A stretch of 64,000 nt of DNA from Bradyrhizobium sp. 199 (GCF_023073355.1 NZ_JADPJI010000005.1:2108001-2172000); one strand, 5' to 3'. Counted from the first letter of the stretch, positions 51,196-60,704 are shown. Notes: generated from the sequence alone by a model not told the origin. Translations and numbers: made by a program.

Positions 51196-51915
51196 TCAGT
51201 GAATTTCCGCCGAGCGCTTGAGCGCAGCCTTCAGCTTCTCCAGCGAGAAGTCGGGACTGCGGGCGATCTCCAGGATCGGCGTCTCGCGGCGGCCACAGAG
51301 CTCGGCGGCCTCGGGGAGCTTTGCGGCGACGTCGAGCGGGATCACAATCGCACCGTGCAGGTCGGCATGAATCAGATCGTCCGATTTCACGGTCATGCCG
51401 GCAACGCGCACCTCGCCGCCAAAGCTTTCCGCATGCACCCAGGCATGCGAGGGGCCAATCGAGCCTGCCAGCGCCTGGAAGCCGGGGGCCCATTGCGGGA
51501 TGTCGCGGATCGAGCCGTCGGTGATGACACCGAGGCAGCCGAGCGCCTTGTGCACATTGCTCTGCACCTCGCCCCAGAACGCGCCGTAGCCGACATCAGG
51601 ACCATCGATGTCCTGGATCACCGAGATGCGCGGGCCATGGCCGGTGCCGACATATTCGTAATATTCGATGCGGCGCCTGGACTGCTCTTCCGCCGGCAGC
51701 GAAGATTTCAGCACCGAGCGGATCGCAACCGTGCGGGCATAGCCGACGATCGGCGGCAAATCGGGGAACGGGCAGACCAATTGCTTGGTGGTGTACCCGA
51801 TCAGCCGGCGCTCGGGTGCCACGATCTCCATGGCATTGCAGATCGTCGGCGTGTCATAGCGGCCCAGCGCTTCGAGGACGGAAGCGGGCAGCGGCCCGGT
51901 CGTGGATTTGGTCAC
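51196..51915 (-). CDS. RraA-fold family protein
   Basis: This 239-residue protein contains the RraA/HMG-aldolase-like core: a helix RYDTPTICNAME at the start, GCLGVITDGSIRDIPQ with the Arg-Asp pair, and DDLIHADLHGAIVIP. Members of this group are aldolases or oxaloacetate decarboxylases with a bound divalent metal, or regulators of RNase E. The size and the extended N-terminal half favour a metabolic enzyme. Start is GTG with GGGAGAGAA upstream. It is the second RraA-fold protein in the window besides LigK, to which it is only distantly related. Confidence 0.8.
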   Translation of the reverse strand: MTKSTTGPLPASVLEALGRYDTPTICNAMEIVAPERRLIGYTTKQLVCPFPDLPPIVGYARTVAIRSVLKSSLPAEEQSRRRIEYYEYVGTGHGPRISVIQDIDGPDVGYGAFWGEVQSNVHKALGCLGVITDGSIRDIPQWAPGFQALAGSIGPSHAWVHAESFGGEVRVAGMTVKSDDLIHADLHGAIVIPLDVAAKLPEAAELCGRRETPILEIARSPDFSLEKLKAALKRSAEIH

Positions 51916-52036
51916 GGCGTTCTCTCCCAGATTGGCGGTCGCTGTTGTCGCGATGCCGCCGGCACAGGGCGATATAGCCGAGATCAGGTCTCAACCCAAC
52001 TCAGCGCACCTTCATGGCAGATATCCGCGAAAAAGC

Positions 52037-52918
52037 TCAGTGCAGCCGTCCGGGCCGATCGTCATCCGGTGGCGGCTCCGACAAATTCGTCAGCGTCGGC
52101 GCCGAAGGCGGCGATGAAACCTCGCCTCCTGATGGCGCCGTGGCTTCCGTCGCGCGCCCCTGGTCGCGGTAGGATTTGTAGCCGAGCGGCAGGCAGAGCA
52201 GATACAGCACCGTGCCGATCGACAGCACGTGCCAGGGATAGGCGATCAGCAGTGCGATGAAAACGATCACGGCGACGAAAGCCGGCAGCACCAGCTCCGG
52301 CGGTACGCGCATGCGCTTGGTCTTGCCGGAGAACACCGGCAAGCGCGACACCATCAGGAAGGCGATCAGGAGCGTATAGGCCGCCGTCACCACCGCGGGC
52401 GTGCGGCCGAGATCGAGGAACGCGACGTAGATCGGCAGCAGCACGGTGATCGCACCGGCCGGCGCCGGCACGCCGGTGAAGAAATTGGCGGCGAAGGCCG
52501 GCTTGTTGGGATCGTCCATGGTGGCGTTGAAGCGCGCCAGGCGCAGGCCGCCGGAGATCGCGAACACCATGGCGGCGATCCAGCCGGCATTGCCGAGCTC
52601 GTGCAGCTGCCAGAAATACAGCATCAGACCGGGCGCCACGCCGAAATTGACGAAGTCGGCGAGGCTGTCGAGCTCCGCGCCGAATTTTGACTGGCCCTTG
52701 ATCATGCGGGCGATGCGGCCGTCGATGCCGTCGAGCGCTGCCGCGAACACGATGGCGTAGACGGCGAGCGACATCCGTCCCTCGATCGACAACCGGATCG
52801 AGGTCAGGCCGGCGCAGATCGCCAGCAGCGTGATGACGTTCGGCACCAGCATCCGCACCGGAATCGGACGGAACCGCCGGCGGCGCGTATCGGGATCTTT
52901 GAAGTCATAGGGCGTCAT
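52037..52918 (-). CDS. pssA: CDP-diacylglycerol--serine O-phosphatidyltransferase
   Basis: This 293-residue integral membrane enzyme joins serine to CDP-diacylglycerol to form phosphatidylserine. The CDP-alcohol phosphatidyltransferase motif is visible as DGRIAR followed by GAELDSLAD (residues about 68-92). Eight or so hydrophobic spans follow, and the C-terminal 45 residues are Pro/Ser-rich and disordered. It starts 99 bases behind psd; PssA and Psd act in sequence to give phosphatidylethanolamine. Confidence 0.93.
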   Translation of the reverse strand: MTPYDFKDPDTRRRRFRPIPVRMLVPNVITLLAICAGLTSIRLSIEGRMSLAVYAIVFAAALDGIDGRIARMIKGQSKFGAELDSLADFVNFGVAPGLMLYFWQLHELGNAGWIAAMVFAISGGLRLARFNATMDDPNKPAFAANFFTGVPAPAGAITVLLPIYVAFLDLGRTPAVVTAAYTLLIAFLMVSRLPVFSGKTKRMRVPPELVLPAFVAVIVFIALLIAYPWHVLSIGTVLYLLCLPLGYKSYRDQGRATEATAPSGGEVSSPPSAPTLTNLSEPPPDDDRPGRLH

Positions 52919-53017
52919 GGCTGTCCTCACCTCAAGGCGAGATATAGCAAGCCGCGCCCCCCTGCGCCATTGCGGCGGAAGGCCGTCCTGGACCGCCTTC
53001 CTGGACCGCCTTATTGG

Positions 53018-53716
53018 TTAATTGGCGCGGTAGGTACGGCTGAGATCCTCGCCGGCAAGATCGGCCAAAATCGTCTCGCCCGCGATGGCGATCTGCCCTT
53101 CCGAGACCAGCGCCTTGGTGCCAACGGGAAGATAAACGTCGAGCCGCGAGCCGAAGCGGATCAGCCCGAACCGCTCGCCGGCGCCGATCGCCTGGCCCTC
53201 CCTGACGAAGCAGACGATCCGCTTGGCGACGAGCCCTGCGATCTGGACCACGCCGATCCGCGCCGTCGGCGTCGAGATCACCAGCGAATTGCGCTCATTG
53301 TCATCGCTGGCCTTGTCGAGCTCGGCATTGATGAAGAGGCCGGGGCGGTAGGCGATGCGGTCCACCCTGCCCGCGACGGGAGCGCGGTTCACGTGGCAAT
53401 TGAACACGCTCATGAACACCGAGATGCGTGGCAACGGCCGGTCGCCGAGCCCGAGCTCGGCCGGCGGCAACGCCATGGTGATCATCGAGACGCGGCCGTC
53501 GGCCGGCGACACCACGAGCCCCTCGCGCACCGGCGTCACGCGCACGGGATCGCGGAAGAATAGCGCGCACCACACGGTCAGGATCGTGCCGATCCAGCCC
53601 AGAGGCGACCACAGCCAGAACAGGATCAGGCTTGCCAGCGCAAAGGCGCCGATGAAGGGATAGCCCTCCTTGTGGATCGGTGGGATCTGACGCTGGATCG
53701 AATCGAGAATGGACAT
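53018..53716 (-). CDS. psd: Phosphatidylserine decarboxylase proenzyme
   Basis: This 232-residue pyruvoyl enzyme decarboxylates phosphatidylserine to phosphatidylethanolamine. The self-cleavage site is Gly-Ser in IRFGSRLDVYLP, and MSVFNCHVNRAPVAG holds the catalytic His. The N-terminal SILDSIQRQIPPIHKEGYPF and two membrane spans match the short alphaproteobacterial form. The start is the ATG giving this sequence; an in-frame ATG 12 codons earlier is less likely by comparison with family length. Confidence 0.93.
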   Translation of the reverse strand: MSILDSIQRQIPPIHKEGYPFIGAFALASLILFWLWSPLGWIGTILTVWCALFFRDPVRVTPVREGLVVSPADGRVSMITMALPPAELGLGDRPLPRISVFMSVFNCHVNRAPVAGRVDRIAYRPGLFINAELDKASDDNERNSLVISTPTARIGVVQIAGLVAKRIVCFVREGQAIGAGERFGLIRFGSRLDVYLPVGTKALVSEGQIAIAGETILADLAGEDLSRTYRAN

Positions 53717-53794
53717 CGCTATCTGCCGGTCGGAGTGAATGGCGCGGGTCATCGCGCGGGCTTGTTTAGGCCAGAGTTGGGACCTGAGACAAGC

Positions 53795-55750
53795 TCACTC
53801 CGCCGCCGCAGGCGCGGTCAGGGCGTCACTGACCGCCGGCGGCTCCCGGTTGGGGGCCTCGCCGCTGTCGGCCATCTTGGCGAGTTTCTCGCGCGCCGCC
53901 TCGGCCTCGCGCTGCCTGTTCCACATGCTGGCATAGAGGCCGCCATGCGCGAGCAGCTTGGCGTGGGTCCCGCGCTCGGCGATGCGGCCCTGATCCAGCA
54001 CGATGATTTCATCGGCCCCGACGATGGTCGAAAGCCGGTGCGCGATCACAAGCGAGGTGCGGTTCTTCGCCACCCGTTCCAGCGCGCCCTGGATCTCATG
54101 CTCGGTGTGGGTGTCGAGCGCCGAGGTGGCCTCGTCCAGCACCAGGATCGGCGGCGCCTTCAGCACGGTGCGCGCGATCGCGACGCGCTGCTTCTCCCCG
54201 CCGGACAGTTTGAGCCCGCGCTCGCCGACCTGGGTCTCGTAACCCTTCGGCGACATGCGGATGAAATGGTCGATCTGCGCCAGCCGCGCCGCCTCCTCGA
54301 CCTCGGCGTCACTGGCGTCCCAGCGGCCGTAGCGGATGTTATAGCGGATGGTGTCGTTGAACAGCACCGTGTCCTGCGGCACCATGCCGATCGAGGCCCG
54401 AAGTGAATCCTGCGTCACCGCACGGATGTCCTGGCCGTCGATCAGGATCTTGCCGCCGGAGACGTCGTAGAGGCGAAACAGGAGGCGCGAGATGGTCGAC
54501 TTGCCTGCGCCCGACGGGCCGACGATGGCGACGGTCTTGCCGGCCGGCACCTCGAAGCTGATGCCCTTGAGGATCGGGCGCGTCGGCTCGTAGGCAAAGC
54601 GCACGTCCTCGAAGCGCACGGTGCCGGCGGAGACGACCAGCGGCTTGGCATCGGGCGCGTCCTTGATCTCGGCCTCGCGGCCCAGCACATTGAACATCTT
54701 CTCGATGTCGATGATCGCCTGCTTGATCTCGCGATAGACCATGCCCATGAAATTCAGGGGCTGGTAGAGCTGAATCATCATGGCGTTGACCAGCACGAAA
54801 TCGCCGACCGTGTTGGTGCCGTTGCGCACGCCGATCGCGCACATCAGCATGGTCGCGGTCAGCCCGAGCGTGAAGATCACGGCTTGCCCGGTGTTGAGAA
54901 CGGCGAGCGACGTATAGGAGTGGACGCTTGACTCCTCGTAGCGCGCGACCGAGCGGTCGTAACGCTGCGCCTCGCGCGCCTCGGCGCTGAAATATTTGAC
55001 GGTTTCGTAATTGAGCAGCGAGTCGATCGCCTTGGTGTTGGCCTCGGTATCGGAATCGTTCATCTTGCGGCGGATGCCGATCCGCCACTCGGTCGCGATG
55101 TAGGTGTAGTACATGTAGACCGCGACCGTGATTAGCGTGGCGACCACATAGCGCCAGTCGAACTGCCAGAGCAGCACGGCCATCAGCAGCGAGACCTCGA
55201 CGATGGTCGGGATCAGCTGCAGGATCACCATGCGCACGATGACCTCGATGCCCTCGCGGCCGCGCTCGAGCACGCGCGTCAGACCGCCGGTCTTGCGCTC
55301 GAGGTGGAAGCGCAGCGACAGCTCATGCATGTGGATGAAGGTGATGGTGGCGAGCTTGCGCACCGCATGCATGGCGACGCGCGCAAACAGACCGTCGCGC
55401 CACTGCGTCAGCAGCGCCATCAAGATGCGCATCGTGCCGTAGCTCACGGTCAGCAGCAATGGCGAGGCGATCACCCAGAGGTGCCAATTGTCAGCCTGCA
55501 CTGGCGCCGTATTGGCGCCGGTCAGCGCGTCCGTCGCCCATTTGAAGCTGAACGGCACTGTCAGCGTGATCAGCTTGGCTGCGAGTAGCAGCACCATCGA
55601 CCACACCACGCGCATCTTCAGGTCGAAGCGGTCGCCCGGCCAGATATAGGGCCACAGATGCGCCAGCGTGCCCATCAACGTGGCCCGCTCCGCCGGCCCG
55701 CCGGGAGGATTAGGAACGTCGGCGCCGTCGAACGATTGAGGTTGGTCCAT
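53795..55750 (-). CDS. Atm1-type ABC exporter (heavy metal/iron-sulfur export)
   Basis: This 651-residue half-transporter has six membrane spans (about residues 45-330) and then a nucleotide-binding domain with Walker A GPSGAGKST, LSGGEKQR signature, ILVLDEATSAL Walker B and VIAHRLSTI. The span region WATDALTG, FHLERKTGGLTRVLERG and NDSDTEANTKAIDSLLNYETVKYF are strong Atm1/HMT1 marks. Dimers export glutathione-linked persulfides or metal thiol complexes from the cytoplasm. A second in-frame start 12 codons earlier exists. It is transcribed ahead of psd. Confidence 0.92.
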   Translation of the reverse strand: MDQPQSFDGADVPNPPGGPAERATLMGTLAHLWPYIWPGDRFDLKMRVVWSMVLLLAAKLITLTVPFSFKWATDALTGANTAPVQADNWHLWVIASPLLLTVSYGTMRILMALLTQWRDGLFARVAMHAVRKLATITFIHMHELSLRFHLERKTGGLTRVLERGREGIEVIVRMVILQLIPTIVEVSLLMAVLLWQFDWRYVVATLITVAVYMYYTYIATEWRIGIRRKMNDSDTEANTKAIDSLLNYETVKYFSAEAREAQRYDRSVARYEESSVHSYTSLAVLNTGQAVIFTLGLTATMLMCAIGVRNGTNTVGDFVLVNAMMIQLYQPLNFMGMVYREIKQAIIDIEKMFNVLGREAEIKDAPDAKPLVVSAGTVRFEDVRFAYEPTRPILKGISFEVPAGKTVAIVGPSGAGKSTISRLLFRLYDVSGGKILIDGQDIRAVTQDSLRASIGMVPQDTVLFNDTIRYNIRYGRWDASDAEVEEAARLAQIDHFIRMSPKGYETQVGERGLKLSGGEKQRVAIARTVLKAPPILVLDEATSALDTHTEHEIQGALERVAKNRTSLVIAHRLSTIVGADEIIVLDQGRIAERGTHAKLLAHGGLYASMWNRQREAEAAREKLAKMADSGEAPNREPPAVSDALTAPAAAE

Positions 55751-55950
55751 CAAAAAGCCTGAAAGCCCGCCGGATGCGGGTGTCACTGCGATAACGATTT
55801 TCGCATGTCATATAGAGCCTTCCCGATGTCCGCGCACCCCGCCAGATGGCGAATCTTCGATTGTCTGTCGCCATTTACCGGTAGATTTCCGGGAGTATCG
55901 AATCACCGATTGGGCTTGACGCCTCTTCGCTGCAATGCATCATGGTATCA

Positions 55951-56556
55951 ATGAGCACGATCAAAACCGTCTGTGTCTATTGCGGCTCCGGCCCAGGAAC
56001 CAATCCCAACTTCATCGAAGCGGCGAAGGCGCTCGGCAAGGCGCTGGCGGACAGCAAAATCCGCCTCGTTTATGGCGGCGGCTCGCTCGGCCTGATGGGG
56101 GCGGTCGCAACCTCCGTACTGGATCACGGCGGCACCGTCACCGGCATCATCCCCGACTTCCTGCGGATGCGCGAGAACGCGCTCACGCGCGTTCAGGAGA
56201 TGGTCGTCACGCCGGACATGCACGAGCGCAAGCGGCTGATGTTCGAGCGCTCCGATGCCTTCGTCGCCTTGCCCGGAGGGCTCGGCACGCTCGAAGAGCT
56301 GGTCGAGCAACTGACCTGGCAGCAACTCGGCCGTCACGCCAAACCCGTGCTGCTCGCCAATATCGACGGCTTCTGGGAGCCGCTTTTTTCTCTGGTAGCT
56401 CACATGCGCCAAACCCAGTTCATCCGCGCTGGTCTTTCCGTCGACATCCTGAAGGCGGACAAGGTCGAGGAAATCGTGCCACGGCTCCGAGCCGCGGCTG
56501 CGCAGATTGCCGACGGCCAACGCGATCTCGCGCCGGAAGTGGCACGCAAGCTGTAA
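55951..56556 (+). CDS. LOG family protein (nucleoside monophosphate phosphoribohydrolase)
   Basis: This 201-residue Rossmann-fold protein contains the PGGLGTLEE motif and YGGGSLGLMG, which mark the LOG/TIGR00730 group. Such enzymes cut AMP-type and cytokinin riboside monophosphates to base and ribose phosphate, and were once wrongly called lysine decarboxylases. VCVYCGSGPGTNP lies at the N-terminus. An ATG three codons earlier is equally possible as start. It stands alone, opposite to its neighbours; a palindromic repeat follows the stop. Confidence 0.9.
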   Translation: MSTIKTVCVYCGSGPGTNPNFIEAAKALGKALADSKIRLVYGGGSLGLMGAVATSVLDHGGTVTGIIPDFLRMRENALTRVQEMVVTPDMHERKRLMFERSDAFVALPGGLGTLEELVEQLTWQQLGRHAKPVLLANIDGFWEPLFSLVAHMRQTQFIRAGLSVDILKADKVEEIVPRLRAAAAQIADGQRDLAPEVARKL

Positions 56557-56573
56557 CGTTCTACGTTTTGAGG

Positions 56574-56616
56574 ATGATGGTTTCGGAAAACCGCTGCACA
56601 GTTTTCCGGATCATGC
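56574..56616. repeat. Palindromic intergenic repeat, copy 2
   Basis: CGGAAAACCGCTGCACAGTT continues into TTCCGGATCATGC. This is the same element as at 18822-18867, in the opposite orientation and with a few changes. It separates the convergent LOG and VOC genes. Confidence 0.8.
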
Positions 56617-56617
56617 T

Positions 56618-56995
56618 CTACTCTGCCGGAAACGTCACCGCCTCGATGCGGTTGCCGTCGGGATCGACCACGAAGGCCGCGTAGTAGCGCACGCGATCGT
56701 GCGGGCGGATGCCGGGCGCGCCGTCGGAGGCCCCGCCTGCCGCAAGAGCGGCGGCATGAAACGCATCGACCTCACCAGTCGTCTTCGCCCGCAGGCAGAT
56801 GTGGACGCCGCTCTCCGCCAGCACGCGCGGCATGCGCTCGCGCAGATTGATCCAGAACTCGGGATAGGCCTTGCCGAATCCGACCGTCCGCGGCCGTGTG
56901 ACGAGGCGTGTGAGGCCGAGGGTCGCGAGCGTGGCCTCGTAGAACCTTGCGGCGCGCTCGATATCACTGACGCCGACGGAGATGTGGTCGATCAT
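56618..56995 (-). CDS. VOC superfamily (glyoxalase/bleomycin-resistance-like) protein
   Basis: This 125-residue single-module VOC protein opens MIDHISVGVSDIERAARFYEAT, with the metal His in DHISVGV, and ends YYAAFVVDPDGNRIEAVTF with the metal Glu. Such small proteins are lyases, isomerases or drug-binding proteins; the reaction is not predictable here. GGAGAGGAG precedes the ATG. It has no operon partners, with palindromic repeats on both sides. Confidence 0.85.
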   Translation of the reverse strand: MIDHISVGVSDIERAARFYEATLATLGLTRLVTRPRTVGFGKAYPEFWINLRERMPRVLAESGVHICLRAKTTGEVDAFHAAALAAGGASDGAPGIRPHDRVRYYAAFVVDPDGNRIEAVTFPAE

Positions 56996-57015
56996 TGGTG
57001 TGCTCCTCTCCTCAT

Positions 57016-57095
57016 CATTGCGAGCGAAGCGAAGCAATCCAGAATCTCGCCGCAGAGGCAGCCTGGATTGCTTCGTCGCTTCGCTCCTCGCAATG
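57016..57095. repeat. Long inverted repeat between VOC and cimA genes
   Basis: CATTGCGAGCGAAGCGAAGC, followed by AATCCAG, pairs with CTGGATTGCTTCGTCGCTTC continuing GCTCCTCGCAATG, giving arms of about 27-33 bases. The transcript would form a stable hairpin behind cimA. It is a dispersed repeat type familiar from Bradyrhizobium. Confidence 0.8.
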
Positions 57096-57119
57096 ACGGC
57101 ACTTGTAGCGCCGCCGTCC

Positions 57120-58718
57120 CTACGCGGGCGCCCCCGACTTCACGAGCTTGTAGATCACCGAATCCATCAGCGCCTGGAACGAGGCGTCGATAATGTTCGG
57201 AGAGACGCCGACCGTGGTCCAGCTGTCGCCGTTCTCGTCCTCGCTCTCGATCAGGACGCGCGTGACCGCGCCGGTGCCGCCGTTGAGGATGCGCACGCGG
57301 TAGTCGATCAGCTTCAAGCCCTCGATGTATTTCTGGTACTTGCCGAGGTCCTTGCGCAGCGCCACGTCGAGCGCGTTGACGGGCCCGTTGCCTTCAGCCG
57401 CCGAGATCAGGTGCTCGCCGGCGACGTCGACCTTCACGACCGCGAGCGCCACGGTGACGCGCTCGCCGTGCGAATTGTAGCGCTGTTCGACATTGACGTC
57501 GAACTGCTCGACCTCGAAATAATGCGGCACCTTGCCGAGCGTGCGGCGCGCCAGGAGCTCGAACGAAGCGTTGGCGGACTCATAGGCGTAGCCCTCCGCC
57601 TCACGCTCCTTCAATTCCTCGACGAGGCGCGTCAGCTTCGGATCGCTCTTCTCGTAAGGAATGCCGGCACGGTCGAGCTCGGCGATGACGTTGGAACGCC
57701 CGGCCTGGTCGGAGACCAGCACCTTGCGGTGGTTGCCGACGCTCTCCGGCAGCACGTGTTCATAGGTCTGCGGGTCCTTCAACACCGCAGACGCATGGAT
57801 GCCGGTCTTGGTGACGAAGGCGCTCTCGCCGACGTAAGCCGCATGCCGGTTCGGCACGCGGTTGAGCATGTCGTCGAGGGTGCGCGAGACCTTGACCAGG
57901 GTTGCCAGCTTCGCGGCGGTGACACCGATCTCGAAAGCGTCGGCAAAATCCTTCTTCAATTTCAGCGTCGGGATCAGCGAGCAGAGGTTGGCGTTGCCGC
58001 AGCGCTCACCGAGGCCGTTCAGCGTGCCCTGGACCTGCCGGGCGCCGGCGCGCACCGCGGCGAGCGAGTTGGCCACGGCCTGCTCGGTATCGTTATGGGC
58101 GTGAATGCCGACGTGATCGCCGGGGATGTGCCTGGTCACATCGGTGACGATGTTCTCGACCTCATCAGGCATGGTGCCGCCATTGGTGTCGCACAGCACC
58201 ACCCAGCGCGCGCCGGCATCATAAGCGGCCTTGGCGCAGGCGAGCGCAAAGCTGGCATCCTCCTTGTAGCCGTCGAAGAAATGCTCGCAGTCGAGCATGA
58301 CCTCGCGGCCCGCGGCCTTTGCCGCCGCGACGCTGTCCCGGATCGAGGCGAGGTTCTCCTCCTTCGTCGTCTCCAGCGCCACGCGCACCTGATAGGCCGA
58401 CGCCTTCGCCACGAAGCAGATCGCATCGGCCTTCGCTTCCAGCAGCCCGGCGACACCAGGATCGTTCGAGACCGAGCGGCCGGCCCGCCGCGTCATACCG
58501 AAGGCGGTAAAGCGCGCATGATTGAGCCTGGGCTTGGTCGCAAAAAACGCGGTGTCGGTCGGATTGGCACCGGGATAGCCGCCCTCGACATAATCGATGC
58601 CGAGATCGTCGAGCATCGCCGCGATGACCTGCTTGTCCTCAAGCGTAAAGTCGACGCCATTGGTCTGCGCGCCGTCGCGCAGCGTGGTGTCGAACAGATA
58701 AAGGCGCTCCTTGCTCAT
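57120..58718 (-). CDS. cimA: (R)-citramalate synthase
   Basis: This 532-residue enzyme of the isopropylmalate synthase family condenses pyruvate and acetyl-CoA to citramalate, a route to isoleucine. The N-terminal HMGL-like barrel has FDTTLRDGAQTNGVDF with the metal Asp and active Arg, and HAHNDTEQAVANSLAAVRAGA. The C-terminal half holds the LeuA-type regulatory domain (VNALDVALRKDLGKY, YRVRILNGGTGAVTRVLIES). The start follows GGAGCGGGG and overlaps the stop of the GNAT gene by ATGA. Last gene of the cysS run. Confidence 0.92.
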   Translation of the reverse strand: MSKERLYLFDTTLRDGAQTNGVDFTLEDKQVIAAMLDDLGIDYVEGGYPGANPTDTAFFATKPRLNHARFTAFGMTRRAGRSVSNDPGVAGLLEAKADAICFVAKASAYQVRVALETTKEENLASIRDSVAAAKAAGREVMLDCEHFFDGYKEDASFALACAKAAYDAGARWVVLCDTNGGTMPDEVENIVTDVTRHIPGDHVGIHAHNDTEQAVANSLAAVRAGARQVQGTLNGLGERCGNANLCSLIPTLKLKKDFADAFEIGVTAAKLATLVKVSRTLDDMLNRVPNRHAAYVGESAFVTKTGIHASAVLKDPQTYEHVLPESVGNHRKVLVSDQAGRSNVIAELDRAGIPYEKSDPKLTRLVEELKEREAEGYAYESANASFELLARRTLGKVPHYFEVEQFDVNVEQRYNSHGERVTVALAVVKVDVAGEHLISAAEGNGPVNALDVALRKDLGKYQKYIEGLKLIDYRVRILNGGTGAVTRVLIESEDENGDSWTTVGVSPNIIDASFQALMDSVIYKLVKSGAPA

Positions 58719-59206
58719 TGCCCCGCTCCGAGCGTCTTCTTCATAGTGGTGTTGGCGAGCCACTCGTCATTGACGGTGACGCTGTTGCGCTGCATGGCGA
58801 CATAGCCGCGCTTCGCGAAGAAGCCCTGCGCGTTGTCGCTGGCGTCGACCGTCAGCTTGTCGGCGCCGCGGCCGCCCGCGAGCTTTTCCAGCGCATCGAC
58901 GAGCATGGTCGCAAGGCCCTGCCCGGCCACGGCCGGATGCACATAGAGCATGCGGATATGATCCTTGCCGCGCAGCGAGGCAAAGCCCACCGGCGATCCC
59001 TCCAGCGTTGCGATCAGCGTAAGGTCGGAAGCGAGCCGCTTGCCGAACTCTTCGCCTTCCGCCGCCTCCATCCAGGCCTGCTGCTGCGCCTCACTATAAT
59101 CGTCGCCGGTCAGCTCTTCGATGCTGGCGGTGAAGATCGCGGCGAGCACCGGCACGTCATCAGGAAGGAACGGCCGCAGACCGGGCTTCGGGTGTGCTTG
59201 TGCCAT
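58715..59206 (-). CDS. GNAT family N-acetyltransferase
   Basis: This 163-residue acetyltransferase carries LYVHPAVAGQGLATMLV, the acetyl-CoA binding Q/RxxGxG/A motif, and FFAKRGYVAMQ. RPFLPDDVPVLAAIF at the start is typical of the YafP/YedL-like group. The target is unknown. It starts five bases after the stop of a 37-residue membrane peptide and overlaps cimA by ATGA, so it is co-translated in the cysS operon. Confidence 0.87.
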   Translation of the reverse strand: MAQAHPKPGLRPFLPDDVPVLAAIFTASIEELTGDDYSEAQQQAWMEAAEGEEFGKRLASDLTLIATLEGSPVGFASLRGKDHIRMLYVHPAVAGQGLATMLVDALEKLAGGRGADKLTVDASDNAQGFFAKRGYVAMQRNSVTVNDEWLANTTMKKTLGAGQ

Positions 59207-59211
59207 CCTCT

Positions 59212-59325
59212 TCACCACATCCCATAGAGCTTGAGCACGATCGCCACGGCGCCCGCGAGCAGCGCGATCTTCAGCGCGATGTAATAGAGCCAGTGCCGCG
59301 GGAAAGGCGTGTCGGGCCGCTTCAT
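59212..59325 (-). CDS. 37-aa single-span membrane peptide in the cysS operon
   Basis: This very short gene encodes MKRPDTPFPRHWLYYIALK followed by a hydrophobic segment (IALLAGAVAIVLKLYGMW), so a basic N-terminus and one membrane span are predicted. Its ATG overlaps the cysS stop as ATGA and its own stop is five bases before the GNAT start, which is the spacing of a real operon member. It is below the usual length limit of gene finders. Function unknown. Confidence 0.7.
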   Translation of the reverse strand: MKRPDTPFPRHWLYYIALKIALLAGAVAIVLKLYGMW

Positions 59326-60704
59326 CGCGCAACCTCCCACGTCGTTCCTGCCTTGGAATCCTTGATCGCAACGCCCATCGCGGCAAGGAGATCGCGGATA
59401 CGATCGGACTCCGCAAAATCCTTGCGCGTGCGCGCCGCCGTCCGCTCCGAGATCAGGCGCTCGACCTCCTTGGCATCGACACCGCTCGCCTGCTGCTTGC
59501 GGCTTTCCCACTGCCCGGCACTCTCGGAAAGGAAGCCGAGCAGCCGCAACGAGCCCGCCAGAGCACCGGCATCGCCGCCACGCAGGCTGTGCAGCGCCGC
59601 GATCGCCAGCGGCGTGTTGAGATCGTCGAGCAGCGGCTCGACCACGGACGCTGCCGGCTTCGCGGGCTCGACGTCTGCTGCAACGCGATACCAGTCGTCG
59701 AGCGTCTTGGCGCTCTCTTCCAGCGATTTCATGGTCCAGTCGATCGGCGAGCGGTAGTGCGTCTTCAGCATGTTCAGGCGCAGCACCTCGCCAGGCCAAT
59801 CCCTCAGCAGCTCATGGATGGTGATGAAGTTGCCGACGCTCTTCGACATCTTCTCGCTCTCGACCTGGAGGAAGCCGTTGTGCATCCAGTAGTTCGCCAT
59901 GCGCTGCTGGTGGAAGGCGCAGCAGGTCTGCGCGACCTCGTTCTCGTGATGCGGAAACACGAGATCAATGCCACCGCCATGGATGTCAAAATGCTCGCCG
60001 AGGTGCTTCCAGGCCATGGCCGAGCACTCGATGTGCCAGCCCGGACGCCCCTCAGCCTTGATGCCGGCCGGCGCCGGCCATGACGGCTCGCCGGGCTTGG
60101 ACGGCTTCCACAGCACGAAATCGGTGTTGCCCTTCTTGTAGGGCGCAACATCGACGCGGGCGCCGGCAACCATCTCGTCCAGCGACCGATTGGACAACGC
60201 GCCGTAGCGCGGCAAGTCGGAATTGGCGGCGTTCATCGCCTGCGGCGAGAACAACACGTGATCCTCGGCGACATAGGCAAAGCCGCCCTTGACCAGTCGT
60301 TCGATGATCTCGCGCATCTCGCCGATATGCTCGGTGGCGCGCGGCTCCACGCTCGGCCGCAGTGCGCCGAGCGCATCGACGTCGGCATGAAACTGCTTGC
60401 CGGTCTCCTCGGTAACCTTCCGGATCGCCTCGTTCAACGGCAGGCCGGGGAAATCGCGCGCGGCGCGGTCGTTGATCTTGTCGTCGACGTCAGTGATGTT
60501 GCGGACATATTTGACGTGCGCCTCGCCATAGAGGTGGCGCAGCAGCCGAAACAGCACGTCGAACACGATCACCGGCCGCGCATTGCCGATGTGGGCGAAG
60601 TCATAGACGGTCGGTCCGCAGACATACATGCGGACGTTGTTCGCATCGAGCGGCACGAAGGGGCGCTTTTCCCGGCTCAACGTATCGTAAAGGCGCAATT
60701 CCAT
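59322..60704 (-). CDS. cysS: Cysteinyl-tRNA synthetase
   Basis: This 460-residue class I aminoacyl-tRNA synthetase has its HIGN signature at 38-41 (FAHIGNARP), Cys29 as a zinc ligand, GWHIECSAM and FPHHENEVAQ with the other zinc ligands, and EKMSKSVGNF as the second class I motif. It charges tRNA-Cys in the cytoplasm. The C-terminal domain is complete. It heads a run of four overlapping or closely spaced genes. Confidence 0.96.
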   Translation of the reverse strand: MELRLYDTLSREKRPFVPLDANNVRMYVCGPTVYDFAHIGNARPVIVFDVLFRLLRHLYGEAHVKYVRNITDVDDKINDRAARDFPGLPLNEAIRKVTEETGKQFHADVDALGALRPSVEPRATEHIGEMREIIERLVKGGFAYVAEDHVLFSPQAMNAANSDLPRYGALSNRSLDEMVAGARVDVAPYKKGNTDFVLWKPSKPGEPSWPAPAGIKAEGRPGWHIECSAMAWKHLGEHFDIHGGGIDLVFPHHENEVAQTCCAFHQQRMANYWMHNGFLQVESEKMSKSVGNFITIHELLRDWPGEVLRLNMLKTHYRSPIDWTMKSLEESAKTLDDWYRVAADVEPAKPAASVVEPLLDDLNTPLAIAALHSLRGGDAGALAGSLRLLGFLSESAGQWESRKQQASGVDAKEVERLISERTAARTRKDFAESDRIRDLLAAMGVAIKDSKAGTTWEVAR

